A stretch of DNA of 64,000 nt from Flammeovirgaceae bacterium UBA5008 (GTDB lineage: Bacteria > Bacteroidota > Bacteroidia > Cytophagales > Cyclobacteriaceae): positions 14,904 to 78,903 of the forward strand of contig DGYK01000065.1 in NCBI GenBank assembly GCA_002398365.1, given 5' to 3'. Within the stretch, counting starts at the first letter, position 1. Each line of letters starts with the position of its first letter. The position numbers and the translations under genes are program-made. The notes under the pieces are model-generated. The model did not search any database. It was not told the origin of the DNA and saw nothing but the letters and a program-made list of their open reading frames with translations. Below are positions 44,861-52,194 of the stretch, piece after piece.

Positions 44861-45376
44861 TTAATTCGTCTGACCACAATTTGGACATGTGAAGTTATCT
44901 CTTAGTACTTCTTTGGGAGTCAACTCTACTTCAGTACCACAATGCCTGCAAATTGCATCTGTTCTGATAACTGTTGTGTTGGCCATCATGTCTCCGATTC
45001 TTTGGTTTTTCTCTGAATTGTTAATGATCAATAGTGCAGGAATCCCTAAAAAGAGGATTTCAAATAGGTCTAACATACGCCTTAAAAAGGCTTGGAAAAC
45101 ATGAGGGGGTTGTCCGGTGATGTCTACCACATGTAAGTGAAGCGCTCTTTTACCTAGTGTCTGACCGATGGTTCCTTCACAAACCGGAAAATAGATAAAC
45201 CAAACCAATGGAACTAAAAGAGCCTTGAAACCAGTCACCCGGTAAGTTCCGAATTCATCACCGTCACCGGCCAAGTAGATATACAAAACAGTAAAAAGCA
45301 GAAAGATTAAATAGTCAATTAAATTGGCATAATATCGTTGAGCCAAATTCTTATTCTTTCCGGCTATGATGATCAT
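44861..45376 (-). CDS. RDD-family membrane protein with C-terminal zinc ribbon
   Basis: About 171 residues from ATG at 45376 (MIIIAGKNKNLAQRYYANLIDYLIF); the upstream 22 codons overlap the neighbouring gene and are unlikely. The RDD hallmark is present: an Arg/Asp-containing first helix (LAQRYYANLIDYL), TIGQTLGKRALHLHVVD, and FLRRMLD. The last 30 residues contain CRHCGTEVELTPKEV...CPNCGQ, a four-Cys zinc ribbon that is not usual for RDD proteins. RDD proteins are inner-membrane and some are transporters; the ribbon would face the cytoplasm. It starts about 50 bases after the stop of the upstream lipoprotein gene. Confidence 0.8.
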   Translation of the reverse strand: MIIIAGKNKNLAQRYYANLIDYLIFLLFTVLYIYLAGDGDEFGTYRVTGFKALLVPLVWFIYFPVCEGTIGQTLGKRALHLHVVDITGQPPHVFQAFLRRMLDLFEILFLGIPALLIINNSEKNQRIGDMMANTTVIRTDAICRHCGTEVELTPKEVLRDNFTCPNCGQTN

Positions 45377-45425
45377 GTGGTAAGTATTTTGAATGAGTAC
45401 AAATATAGTTTTGACAGCCAGCGTA

Positions 45426-45962
45426 TCACCGCAGCTTTTCAATTTTTCCGTTGGCTGTTATTCTATATTTAATGATCGCTACAGTTAAAGAGTCTGTCCC
45501 TTGTATGACATCCGTACCATCCTCATTTATTTTCATGGCCCAGGTACTGTCAATGAATACGATTTCCCGATTTGGATAGATTGTAACCACATTCTTTGAC
45601 GCAACTCCCATGTCACCACCAGCAGTCTCGTAAACTAAATAGGAGTCTATTTCTTTTCCTGTTTTATCAAAAATCAATACCTGTGGTGAGCCCGTGTCGT
45701 TCGGAACAATTCCAACAATTGCCACAAAGTCGTCCGTCTCAAATAGCTTCCCTAAGATTCCATAACCCGGAATTTTACTTTGTAGACTATCGATTACCTC
45801 TTGGTTAATCTTTAAGCCAACGGGAGATTTATCAGAGTTGAATGTAACAGGTGTTTTGATAGTCGGGAGCTGGTCGATTAACTTGATTAATTCACTCTTG
45901 TGCTCTAATCGTTGCCCACTACAACTAAATAATAGTAATAGCCAGAATATCAGTAATCGCAT
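45426..45962 (-). CDS. Hypothetical lipoprotein (178 aa)
   Basis: 178 residues with a signal and lipobox (LLLFSCSGQ, Cys about residue 14). The mature part has strand-turn-strand patterns (DDFVAIVGIVPNDTGSPQVLIFDKTG; EIVFIDSTWAMKINEDGTD) reminiscent of a small propeller fragment, but no family is recognised. It is first in a probable unit with the RDD gene, which follows on the same strand. Confidence 0.6.
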   Translation of the reverse strand: MRLLIFWLLLLFSCSGQRLEHKSELIKLIDQLPTIKTPVTFNSDKSPVGLKINQEVIDSLQSKIPGYGILGKLFETDDFVAIVGIVPNDTGSPQVLIFDKTGKEIDSYLVYETAGGDMGVASKNVVTIYPNREIVFIDSTWAMKINEDGTDVIQGTDSLTVAIIKYRITANGKIEKLR

Positions 45963-46132
45963 TTGCCTTTAATCTTTACAGTGAACATCCGCTTTCATAT
46001 AACTTTCACTTCCTTTATTGAATTTCCTCTAAGTCAAACATCTAAAAAGAGAGGTCATTGAGAGTTCAAGATACCAAACCCAAATTAATTGGGAAATGAA
46101 GGCAGTTTAAAAATCAAAAGAATAGGTGGAAT

Positions 46133-46155
46133 GTACTTAGTTGCAAACTAAGTAC
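46133..46155. repeat. Perfect 10-bp palindrome with GCA loop
   Basis: GTACTTAGTT (46133-46142) and AACTAAGTAC (46146-46155) are exact inverted repeats around GCA, in an intergenic region about 170 bases upstream of the lipoprotein gene at 45962. It could be an operator for a dimeric repressor; no target gene is obvious. Confidence 0.4.
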
Positions 46156-46159
46156 AGCA

Positions 46160-46290
46160 GTGTTCGATACAGGTCACCTCTGCCTACTGCCTACTTTAAA
46201 ACAAATCGTGTCAAAGCACCATACCATTGTCACTTGCCCATTTGTCAACTGTCAATTGTTAAATTTCAATTTGAGAAGATTCCTCGTGCC
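46160..46290. repeat. Low-complexity intergenic text with short near-repeats
   Basis: Runs such as CTCTGCCTACTGCCTACTTT and GTCAACTGTCAATTGT are made of repeated 7-9-base words. Such decaying short direct repeats are common between Bacteroidota genes. No coding frame here has the features of a protein. Confidence 0.4.
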
Positions 46291-46437
46291 TCAGAAGGAC
46301 AGGGCGGGTTACGAAACTGTACTATTTTCATCTGCCAACTACTATCGGCTACCTGCTTTAAACCAAGATACTGCATTCTTGCTACCATTTGCTTAACAGG
46401 ACGCTGAGCAAGCCTCGCATCGAAGTTTGCAGCCCTT

Positions 46438-46610
46438 ACAACTCAATTGTCAGGTCACACAACTCAATGTGCACGCCTCACAACTTAATTGTGAGCCCTC
46501 ACAACTTACTGTGCATGCCTCACAACTTAATTGTCAGCCCTGACAACTTAATTGTCATGCCTCACAACTCAATGTGCATGCCTCACAACGTGATGTTGAG
46601 GGCTCACAAC
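46438..46610. repeat. Tandem array of about eight 21-bp repeats
   Basis: Units start at 46438, 46459, 46480, 46501, 46522, 46543, 46564 and 46585, with a partial ninth at 46606. Each begins ACAAC; most continue TTAATTGT or TCAATGTG, and they end in CCTC or GCCTC. Copies are diverged but the 21-base phase never slips. The core ACAACTTAATTGT is an interrupted inverted repeat, and unit junctions give palindromes such as GTGAGCCCTCAC and GCATGC. The 848-base gap 45963-46810 otherwise has no gene. Because 21 is a multiple of three, one plus-strand frame (46389-46622) stays open and would give a 7-residue repeat (PHNLIVS-like), but I do not call it a gene. Confidence 0.85.
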
Positions 46611-46810
46611 AAGGGAAGCTAGCCTACTCACGATTTGTTAAGCTTGGGCTTTTTGTAGCGGAAAGGCAATAAGACAAGAATTTTGCTATATATCGCTACT
46701 CAAATATCGAAATAAAAAAATTAAAAGGAATTTTAGTTAGTGGGTAAGATGAATTGTTAGGATTCATTCAAAATCCAATCAACTGGAATTATTCTCAAAG
46801 ATTAGCCCAC

Positions 46811-47854
46811 TTATGCTTTCGATATGGTTCCAACCATCCTCTCACAAATCTCCTTCACCAACCCCGGTCCTTCATACACAAAGCCAGTATACAACTGCAC
46901 AAGGTCGGCTCCGGCTTTGAGTTTGTCGAGTGCATCATCGGCAGTCATAATCCCTCCTACTCCGATGATCGGAAAGTCTTTGCCTAACTTGGCGCGCAGG
47001 TAACTGATCACTTCATTCGATCGGTTCGTCAGAGGCTTCCCGCTCAGTCCGCCATTGCCAATGGCAGTAAGCGTTTCTGCAGGCGTGTTCAATCCTTCGC
47101 GCGAGATGGTGGTGTTGGTGGCAATCACTCCGTCTGCTTTCGTAGTTTGTAACACTTCTACTACATCGTCTAATTGCGAGTTGGTGAGGTCGGGAGCAAT
47201 TTTTAACAACACAGGCTTCGGACTTGCACTGTTATTGCTTAGTGTTTTTACATGCAGCATCAGTTGCTTCAGTGGTTCTTTCTCCTGGAGCTCGCGCAAG
47301 CCGGGTGTGTTGGGCGAACTGACATTCACCACAAAATAATCCACGTGTGGTTGCAATGCGTTCAGGCAAATCGCATAATCTTCAAATGCCTTTTCATTGG
47401 GAGTGACTTTGTTTTTGCCAATGTTTCCTCCAATGATAATTTTTGATTTGCGCTTTCGCAGACGAACTACTGCTTCTTCTACCCCACCGTTGTTAAACCC
47501 CATGCGGTTAATCAACGCTTGATCCATCGGCAAACGAAAGAGCCGGGGCTGCTCGTTGCCCGGTTGTGCTTTCGGTGTGAGTGTGCCTATTTCAATAAAT
47601 CCAAAACCAAAAGATGCCAACTCATCTGTCAGCTTGGCATCTTTGTCAAATCCGGCTGCTAAACCTACCGGGTTATCAAACGTTACGCCAAACAAAGTAC
47701 GCTTGAGTTTTTCGCTTTTTACCGTATAGCTATTGCGCAACACAAGACCTACTCCGGGCAAGTAGTGAATGAGTTTCAAAAATCGAAAGGTAAAGTGGTG
47801 AATAGCCTCGGGAGCAAATAGAAAGAGAAACGGACGGATGAGATGTTTATACAC
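46811..47854 (-). CDS. pyrD: Quinone-dependent dihydroorotate dehydrogenase (class 2)
   Basis: 347 residues, the usual length for class 2 enzymes. It oxidises dihydroorotate to orotate in pyrimidine synthesis, passing electrons to quinone at the inner membrane. Visible are the N-terminal membrane-associating helices (about 1-40), FMN/substrate segments ([39 protein letters not shown] with the catalytic Ser of class 2), [19 protein letters not shown] and [32 protein letters not shown]. It is a single gene whose start is close to the DUF4136 gene's stop (5 bases), so the two may be co-transcribed. Confidence 0.96.
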   Translation of the reverse strand: MYKHLIRPFLFLFAPEAIHHFTFRFLKLIHYLPGVGLVLRNSYTVKSEKLKRTLFGVTFDNPVGLAAGFDKDAKLTDELASFGFGFIEIGTLTPKAQPGNEQPRLFRLPMDQALINRMGFNNGGVEEAVVRLRKRKSKIIIGGNIGKNKVTPNEKAFEDYAICLNALQPHVDYFVVNVSSPNTPGLRELQEKEPLKQLMLHVKTLSNNSASPKPVLLKIAPDLTNSQLDDVVEVLQTTKADGVIATNTTISREGLNTPAETLTAIGNGGLSGKPLTNRSNEVISYLRAKLGKDFPIIGVGGIMTADDALDKLKAGADLVQLYTGFVYEGPGLVKEICERMVGTISKA

Positions 47855-47859
47855 AGCAG

Positions 47860-48381
47860 TTACTTTTTAGGTCGTTGCATTTTTTTAAATTTCCGAAATC
47901 CCCGCTCTACGATGCCATCGATTAACTTCTGACTGAGTGGTGCGGTGAGGTTGTTGGTAGAACTGACTCGCCAGATGAGATTACCGGAGCGGTCATTCAG
48001 ATCGATGATGAAAGTGCTTTGCTGATAATCGAAGGTATGCATCTCCTCGATGCCCTTTCCGGGAGTCTGCGCCAGCGGACCCAACACTTGATAATTCGTT
48101 CGGGCTTCGATGGCGAAATAATACGTGACAATCACATCAGCCGCATCCTGCTGTGTCAATTGGAACGAGGTAAGCTTACCAGATAAGGCAGTGTGAATCC
48201 AACGCTGCAACGTGGTATCAGCGATGATCTTCTGCGCCTTTGAAACAATGACATCCCCTTTATTGATTTGAAAAGTACGGATGTAGCTGAGGCTCTTATG
48301 CTTATTGTATTCTACTTTAAAGGTTTGTGCTGCTAATGAAAGAATAGTAAAGTAAAACAATAAGGAAAGCAAATACTTCAT
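47860..48381 (-). CDS. DUF4136-family exported protein
   Basis: About 173 residues from ATG at 48381 ([21 protein letters not shown]), giving a clean signal peptide; six upstream codons are dispensable. The mature domain matches the DUF4136 pattern: [17 protein letters not shown], then [14 protein letters not shown] ([16 protein letters not shown]), a Gly-rich loop, [16 protein letters not shown] and a terminal helix [15 protein letters not shown]. Function unknown, envelope-located. It is 5 bases upstream of pyrD on the same strand. Confidence 0.75.
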   Translation of the reverse strand: MKYLLSLLFYFTILSLAAQTFKVEYNKHKSLSYIRTFQINKGDVIVSKAQKIIADTTLQRWIHTALSGKLTSFQLTQQDAADVIVTYYFAIEARTNYQVLGPLAQTPGKGIEEMHTFDYQQSTFIIDLNDRSGNLIWRVSSTNNLTAPLSQKLIDGIVERGFRKFKKMQRPKK

Positions 48382-48467
48382 TGCCGCAAGATACATCAAT
48401 TCGTAAAGTTATATGCTAGTTCTGGCCACACGTTTAGATAGAATCGGCCGCTCATATTCAGCTTAGT

Positions 48468-48620
48468 TTATGCACAAGGCTTTATGGTGCTATCAAGCTT
48501 ACGTTTTTTGAAATACGCAACGATCTCCGCCTTCGACATTTTAGATAGTTTGTCGCTTAGCATATTGCGCTGCTGTCGCATAAAATTAACTGCATCAAAT
48601 TGTTTCTCAGTCGTCTTCAT
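48468..48620 (-). CDS. Small protein, probable orphaned antitoxin partner of a PIN toxin
   Basis: 50 residues (MKTTEKQFDAVNFMRQQRNM ... IVAYFKKRKLD). Its ATG lies inside the 3' end of the PIN-remnant frame, overlapping it by 14 bases in another frame, which is the classical arrangement of a translationally coupled toxin-antitoxin pair. The N-terminal half is helical and basic with VNFMRQQR, like small proteins that accompany this PIN subgroup. The protein itself looks intact; the toxin is not. Confidence 0.55.
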   Translation of the reverse strand: MKTTEKQFDAVNFMRQQRNMLSDKLSKMSKAEIVAYFKKRKLDSTIKPCA

Positions 48621-48744
48621 ATTTTATAAACTCTCGCGGTGATCGAATTTGAATTCGCTGAAACAAAGGTGTGGTATACTCGGCAAATTCATCATCAAAA
48701 TAGCCTCCAAACACTGATTTATCTATGTAAATTCGTTGTTTCAC
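48607..48744 (-). pseudogene. PIN-domain (VapC-like) toxin gene with internal deletion
   Basis: A GTG-started frame of 45 residues reads MKQRIYIDKSVFGGYFDDEF at the N-terminus, the usual start of a Bacteroidota PIN subgroup (IYIDTSVxGGYFD, with the first catalytic Asp). It ends IRSPREFIKYEDD, which resembles the normal C-terminus of the same subgroup. The central 80-90 residues with the remaining acidic residues are missing without a frame break, so one in-frame deletion explains it. No ATG is available; the upstream frame is closed by TGA right before TCAGTG. Confidence 0.6.
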
Positions 48745-48848
48745 TGATCAAAATTAGCAAAAATTAACCATGTAAGTGCTTTAAGTCAATTGTCCACCAA
48801 TTTGAGAAGTGTAAAATGTATTAAATATAGGGTCAAACCTAAATAATC

Positions 48849-49748
48849 TCAGCTACGCGGATGAAACTCCTGCACCACCTGCCGTAGGTAATCACGATCG
48901 AGGTGGGTGTAAATTTCAGTGGTGGTGATGGACTCGTGTCCGAGCATTTCTTGCACGGCCCGTAGATCGGCACCGCCTTCAATCAGGTGGGTGGCAAATG
49001 AATGGCGGAACGTATGTGGACTAATCGACTTCTTTAAGCCAATGGTAGCGGCCAACTTTTTGATAGCGGTAAAAACCGACACGCGCGAGAGGCTGCTGCC
49101 ACGGTTATTGAGAAACACATGGCTCTCAAACCCTTTCTTCACCGGCACATGCACACGCACTTCGTCAATGTAAATCTTCAGGTATTTCAACGCCTCGCGG
49201 CCGATCGGCACGAGTCGCTCTTTGTTGCCTTTACCAATTACACGCAAAAAACCGATGTCGTGGTAGACGTTGGCAATTTTTAATTCGACTAACTCGGATA
49301 CACGTAAGCCCGAACTGTACAACACTTCCAGCATAGCGCGGGTGCGGGCGCCTTCGGCTGTAGACAAGTCAATGGCGCTCAGTAGTTTTTCAATCTCCAC
49401 ATACTCTAAAGTATCGGGTAGCTTGCGGCCAATCTTCGGCCCTTCAATCAAAGCCGTGGGGTCTTTGTCAATCAGTTCTTCGAAGAGCAGGTATTTATAA
49501 AAAGCTTTCAGTCCGGAGAGAATGCGCGCCTGACTGTAAGTGCTCATGCCCAGTTCGTTGATGAATTCCAGAAATCCCTGCAGGTGATTGACTTTAACAG
49601 AAAGCGGGCTCAATCCCGCATGATGCAGCGACACGTATTGATCAAGTTTCTCCACATCGCGCACATAGGCTTCGATGGAGTTGGCCGACAGCGAGCGCTC
49701 CAACTTCAGGTAGTCGCTGAATTGTTTGATGTACGATTGCCAGCTCAT
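48849..49748 (-). CDS. xerD: Tyrosine recombinase XerD
   Basis: 299 residues from ATG at 49748 (MSWQSYIKQFSDYL). The N-terminal SAM-like DNA-binding domain spans about 1-105 and the catalytic domain about 110-299. The catalytic set is complete: Arg149 (SGLRVSEL), Lys in GKGNKE (about 176), His245-x-x-Arg248 (HTFRHSFATHL), His271 (LGHESITTTE) and nucleophile Tyr280 (IYTHLDRDYLR). The length and spacing are those of chromosomal XerC/D, which resolve chromosome dimers at dif. It is divergent from aroQ and not beside any integrative element. XerD rather than XerC is the likelier call. Confidence 0.93.
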   Translation of the reverse strand: MSWQSYIKQFSDYLKLERSLSANSIEAYVRDVEKLDQYVSLHHAGLSPLSVKVNHLQGFLEFINELGMSTYSQARILSGLKAFYKYLLFEELIDKDPTALIEGPKIGRKLPDTLEYVEIEKLLSAIDLSTAEGARTRAMLEVLYSSGLRVSELVELKIANVYHDIGFLRVIGKGNKERLVPIGREALKYLKIYIDEVRVHVPVKKGFESHVFLNNRGSSLSRVSVFTAIKKLAATIGLKKSISPHTFRHSFATHLIEGGADLRAVQEMLGHESITTTEIYTHLDRDYLRQVVQEFHPRS

Positions 49749-49829
49749 GATCACAAAAATGCAACTATTTTATGGAGTGCGAGAAAGTAAAAGGCACTTT
49801 TGATTATCTTGGCTGAAAGTATTTGACCT

Positions 49830-50255
49830 ATGAAGATTCAAATTATCAACGGACCTAACCTGAACTTGTTAGGGAAACGCGAACCGGACGTGTATGGCAG
49901 CACCACGTTTGAAGCGTTCTTTGAAAACCTCAAAGCGAGTTTCAACACAATAGAGATCAATTACTTTCAATCGAATGTAGAGGGCGAACTGATTAATAAA
50001 TTACATGAAGTGGGCTTCGATTACGATGGAATTATCTTGAATGCCGGTGCCTACACGCATACTTCGATTGCCATTCACGATGCGATCGGTGCCATCAAAA
50101 CCCCGGTAGTGGAAGTCCACATCTCCAACATCTACGCCCGCGAAGAATTCAGACACAAAAGTCTGATTACTGCCAAGTGTGCCGGACTGATCACCGGGTT
50201 TGGTATGGAAGGCTATGCACTGGCGCTGCTTTATCTGATGAATAAGAAAGCGTAA
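49830..50255 (+). CDS. aroQ: Type II 3-dehydroquinate dehydratase
   Basis: 141 residues, the normal size of the type II enzyme, which catalyses the third step of the shikimate pathway in the cytoplasm as a dodecamer. Hallmarks are IINGPNLNLLGKREPDVYG at the start (conserved Arg and Tyr), NAGAYTHTSIAIHDAI, VEVHISNIYAREEFRHKS (catalytic His and Arg) and the final GFGMEGYALALLYL. It is a single gene, divergent from xerD with an 81-base gap and convergent with dabB. Confidence 0.96.
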   Translation: MKIQIINGPNLNLLGKREPDVYGSTTFEAFFENLKASFNTIEINYFQSNVEGELINKLHEVGFDYDGIILNAGAYTHTSIAIHDAIGAIKTPVVEVHISNIYAREEFRHKSLITAKCAGLITGFGMEGYALALLYLMNKKA

Positions 50256-50275
50256 CTGTTTTCGGTTACAAGTTA

Positions 50276-50306
50276 CTGGTTGCCAGTTCTAAGAACAAGC
50301 AACCAG
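50276..50306. repeat. Hairpin related to the valS-ridA repeat
   Basis: CTGGTTGC (50276-50283) and GCAACCAG (50299-50306) flank a 15-base loop between the convergent aroQ and dabB genes. The left arm's context AAGTTACTGGTTGCCAGTT parallels the 19-bp hairpin at 35596-35645, so both belong to one small repeat family that may double as a terminator. Confidence 0.5.
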
Positions 50307-50316
50307 AAACGTGCAA

Positions 50317-52185
50317 CTAAGACGACCTGTATGCCATCTCGTAAACCGATTTGGAATGGGGCCCAAGGAACACACGCGCGAATATCCGAATAATGGCAAG
50401 TCCGTCAATGATAAAACTCAATGAGGTGAAAAGTGCCAGCACCAATTGATCTTCATGAATGTGACTGAAGATCAAGTCTTCTCCTATAAACGTAGGTGAT
50501 ATCGGGAAACCGGTAGCCGCCAAGCAAGCAATCAAAAAGGCTGTAGCAATTTTCGGGTGGCGATACGAGTGTCCGTGAAATTGATTCAGATCGATGTTAC
50601 CTTCAAGCATCACAAGTCTGCGCAAGGTTAAGAATCCAAAGATCCCGGCAACGGTAATTCCACTCAAGTAAATGTGGATGTCGGTAAAACTGAAGTTTTC
50701 GTTGAATGAAATAGCAAGTGCGATCCAGAAGTGATTCATGATCACCAGCATCCAGCTCATGCGTGCCTGCTTGCGCTCGGTAAATGATTTCAATACGCAG
50801 ATCAACGCAATCAGCGAGAACACTATTGGCAGGACATGTTGCACTTGTTCAGAAACCAAATCTTTGTGATACACTAAAAAGAGACCGATCAGGTACGCAG
50901 GCACAAAAATACCAATCACCCTGCGCAGCGTGAGGAAATCCACTCTCTGTCCCAGCCTCTTCACTGGGTTCCACAGATAGCGATACATGAATGAATCCAG
51001 ATTCCACTCTTTGATGCACAGAATATATAAGGTGTATTGCATCTTCTTTGGAAACGAATCTTCAATCGAGCGGAGCTTCGGCATGAAGTTGTAAAACTGC
51101 TCGCGGATTAGGTAACTCACCACCGAAGGTGACACCAGCAATTGATACGTGCGTAAGAATGCGTTGCCCGCAAAGTGTACCAAGGCAATCGCGCCCCAGC
51201 CTGCGGCTATCTCAATAAAGATCAATCCAATCTGTGCGATAGAGCTATACGCGATCTGACTCTTCACCGAAGATTGTACACGTGCAATGCCCGTAGCAAT
51301 GATCGCGGTGAGCAAGCCCATGATACCAATGAGGATGCGAACGGAAAGTTGATTCTCCCAGAACGGATACGACCGCAGCATGATGAATACTCCCAGGTGG
51401 ACCGACAGCGATCCATAGAAAATCGCGCTGCTCGGTGTAGGACCTTCCATGGCACGGGGCAGCCACGATGAAAAAGGAAGCTGTGCCGACTTCGCAATGG
51501 CCGACAGCCAAAACATCAATGCGATGAAAATACCCACCCAACTGTGTTCTTGCAGATGCGAGTGAATTAACTCTGCATTGGTCAGCTTATCGAAGGTAAT
51601 ACTCTCGTGCCACAAATGGTGACTCAGCCACATCGCGAGAATCAATCCAACATCTGCAATGCGGTAAATCGAAAATACTTTCACCGCATTCTTCACCGGC
51701 AGGTAGCGATCGCGATAGAAAGCAATTAACAAAAAGGAACTGATGCCTAAAATCTCCCAGCCAATGAACAGTGTTTCTAAGTTTCCGGAAAACACCACAA
51801 TGTTGTATCCCAAATAAAAGAAAAGAATGGTGTTGAAGAACCGCTTAAAGCCATGCTCTCGATGCATGTAGGCGCGACTGTACAACGCCACCATGAATGT
51901 GAGTAACGAGCCAACGAAAACATAAACAGCGGTGATCTTGTCAAAATAAAAATCGAGGAAAAACTCGTAGCCATCTGTTAGGTACAGCACATAATCTTTC
52001 AGATTGATTTGCTGATAGCCATCAATCAACCAATAAATCAAAAACACCTGAAAGCTGATCATATGAGTCGCTACCGATCCAAATGCCCAGCGGGCAATCA
52101 GCGTTTCATTCTTTCGCGGCAACACTAAGCTCACCAAAAATCCGATGAGGGGAATGAGTATAAAAAATTCTAAAAATGATTTCAT
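50317..52185 (-). CDS. dabB: DabB, membrane subunit of an energy-coupled inorganic carbon transporter
   Basis: 622 residues with about 14 membrane segments, homologous to the proton-conducting NuoL/MrpA-type subunits (PF00361). Segments such as LFIGWEILGISSFLLIAFYRDR and FWLSAIAKSAQLPFSSWLPRAMEGPTPSSAIFYGSLSVHLG, cited for their LP-x-x-x-W-L-P-x-A-M-E-G-P-T-P hallmark, include the Glu and Lys of the proton path. It is not part of complex I: no other nuo genes are present, and it lies 9 bases after dabA. In DAB systems DabB passes a cation gradient to drive CO2 hydration by DabA. Confidence 0.92.
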   Translation of the reverse strand: MKSFLEFFILIPLIGFLVSLVLPRKNETLIARWAFGSVATHMISFQVFLIYWLIDGYQQINLKDYVLYLTDGYEFFLDFYFDKITAVYVFVGSLLTFMVALYSRAYMHREHGFKRFFNTILFFYLGYNIVVFSGNLETLFIGWEILGISSFLLIAFYRDRYLPVKNAVKVFSIYRIADVGLILAMWLSHHLWHESITFDKLTNAELIHSHLQEHSWVGIFIALMFWLSAIAKSAQLPFSSWLPRAMEGPTPSSAIFYGSLSVHLGVFIMLRSYPFWENQLSVRILIGIMGLLTAIIATGIARVQSSVKSQIAYSSIAQIGLIFIEIAAGWGAIALVHFAGNAFLRTYQLLVSPSVVSYLIREQFYNFMPKLRSIEDSFPKKMQYTLYILCIKEWNLDSFMYRYLWNPVKRLGQRVDFLTLRRVIGIFVPAYLIGLFLVYHKDLVSEQVQHVLPIVFSLIALICVLKSFTERKQARMSWMLVIMNHFWIALAISFNENFSFTDIHIYLSGITVAGIFGFLTLRRLVMLEGNIDLNQFHGHSYRHPKIATAFLIACLAATGFPISPTFIGEDLIFSHIHEDQLVLALFTSLSFIIDGLAIIRIFARVFLGPHSKSVYEMAYRSS

Positions 52186-52194
52186 AGCTACAAC

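Noticed and set aside
46438..46610. CRISPR array
   Set aside because: The 21-base units are contiguous without unique spacers and no cas gene is nearby.
46389..46622. A real gene for a 77-residue protein with 7-residue repeats
   Set aside because: The open frame follows from a 21-base period; there is no ribosome-binding context or known family, and the array explains it better.
48849..49748. Phage or island integrase
   Set aside because: Length, residue spacing and neighbours fit chromosomal XerD; no attachment site or mobile genes are around it.
50317..52185. NADH dehydrogenase subunit L of complex I
   Set aside because: No other nuo genes are adjacent and it is 9 bases from dabA, the partner of DabB.
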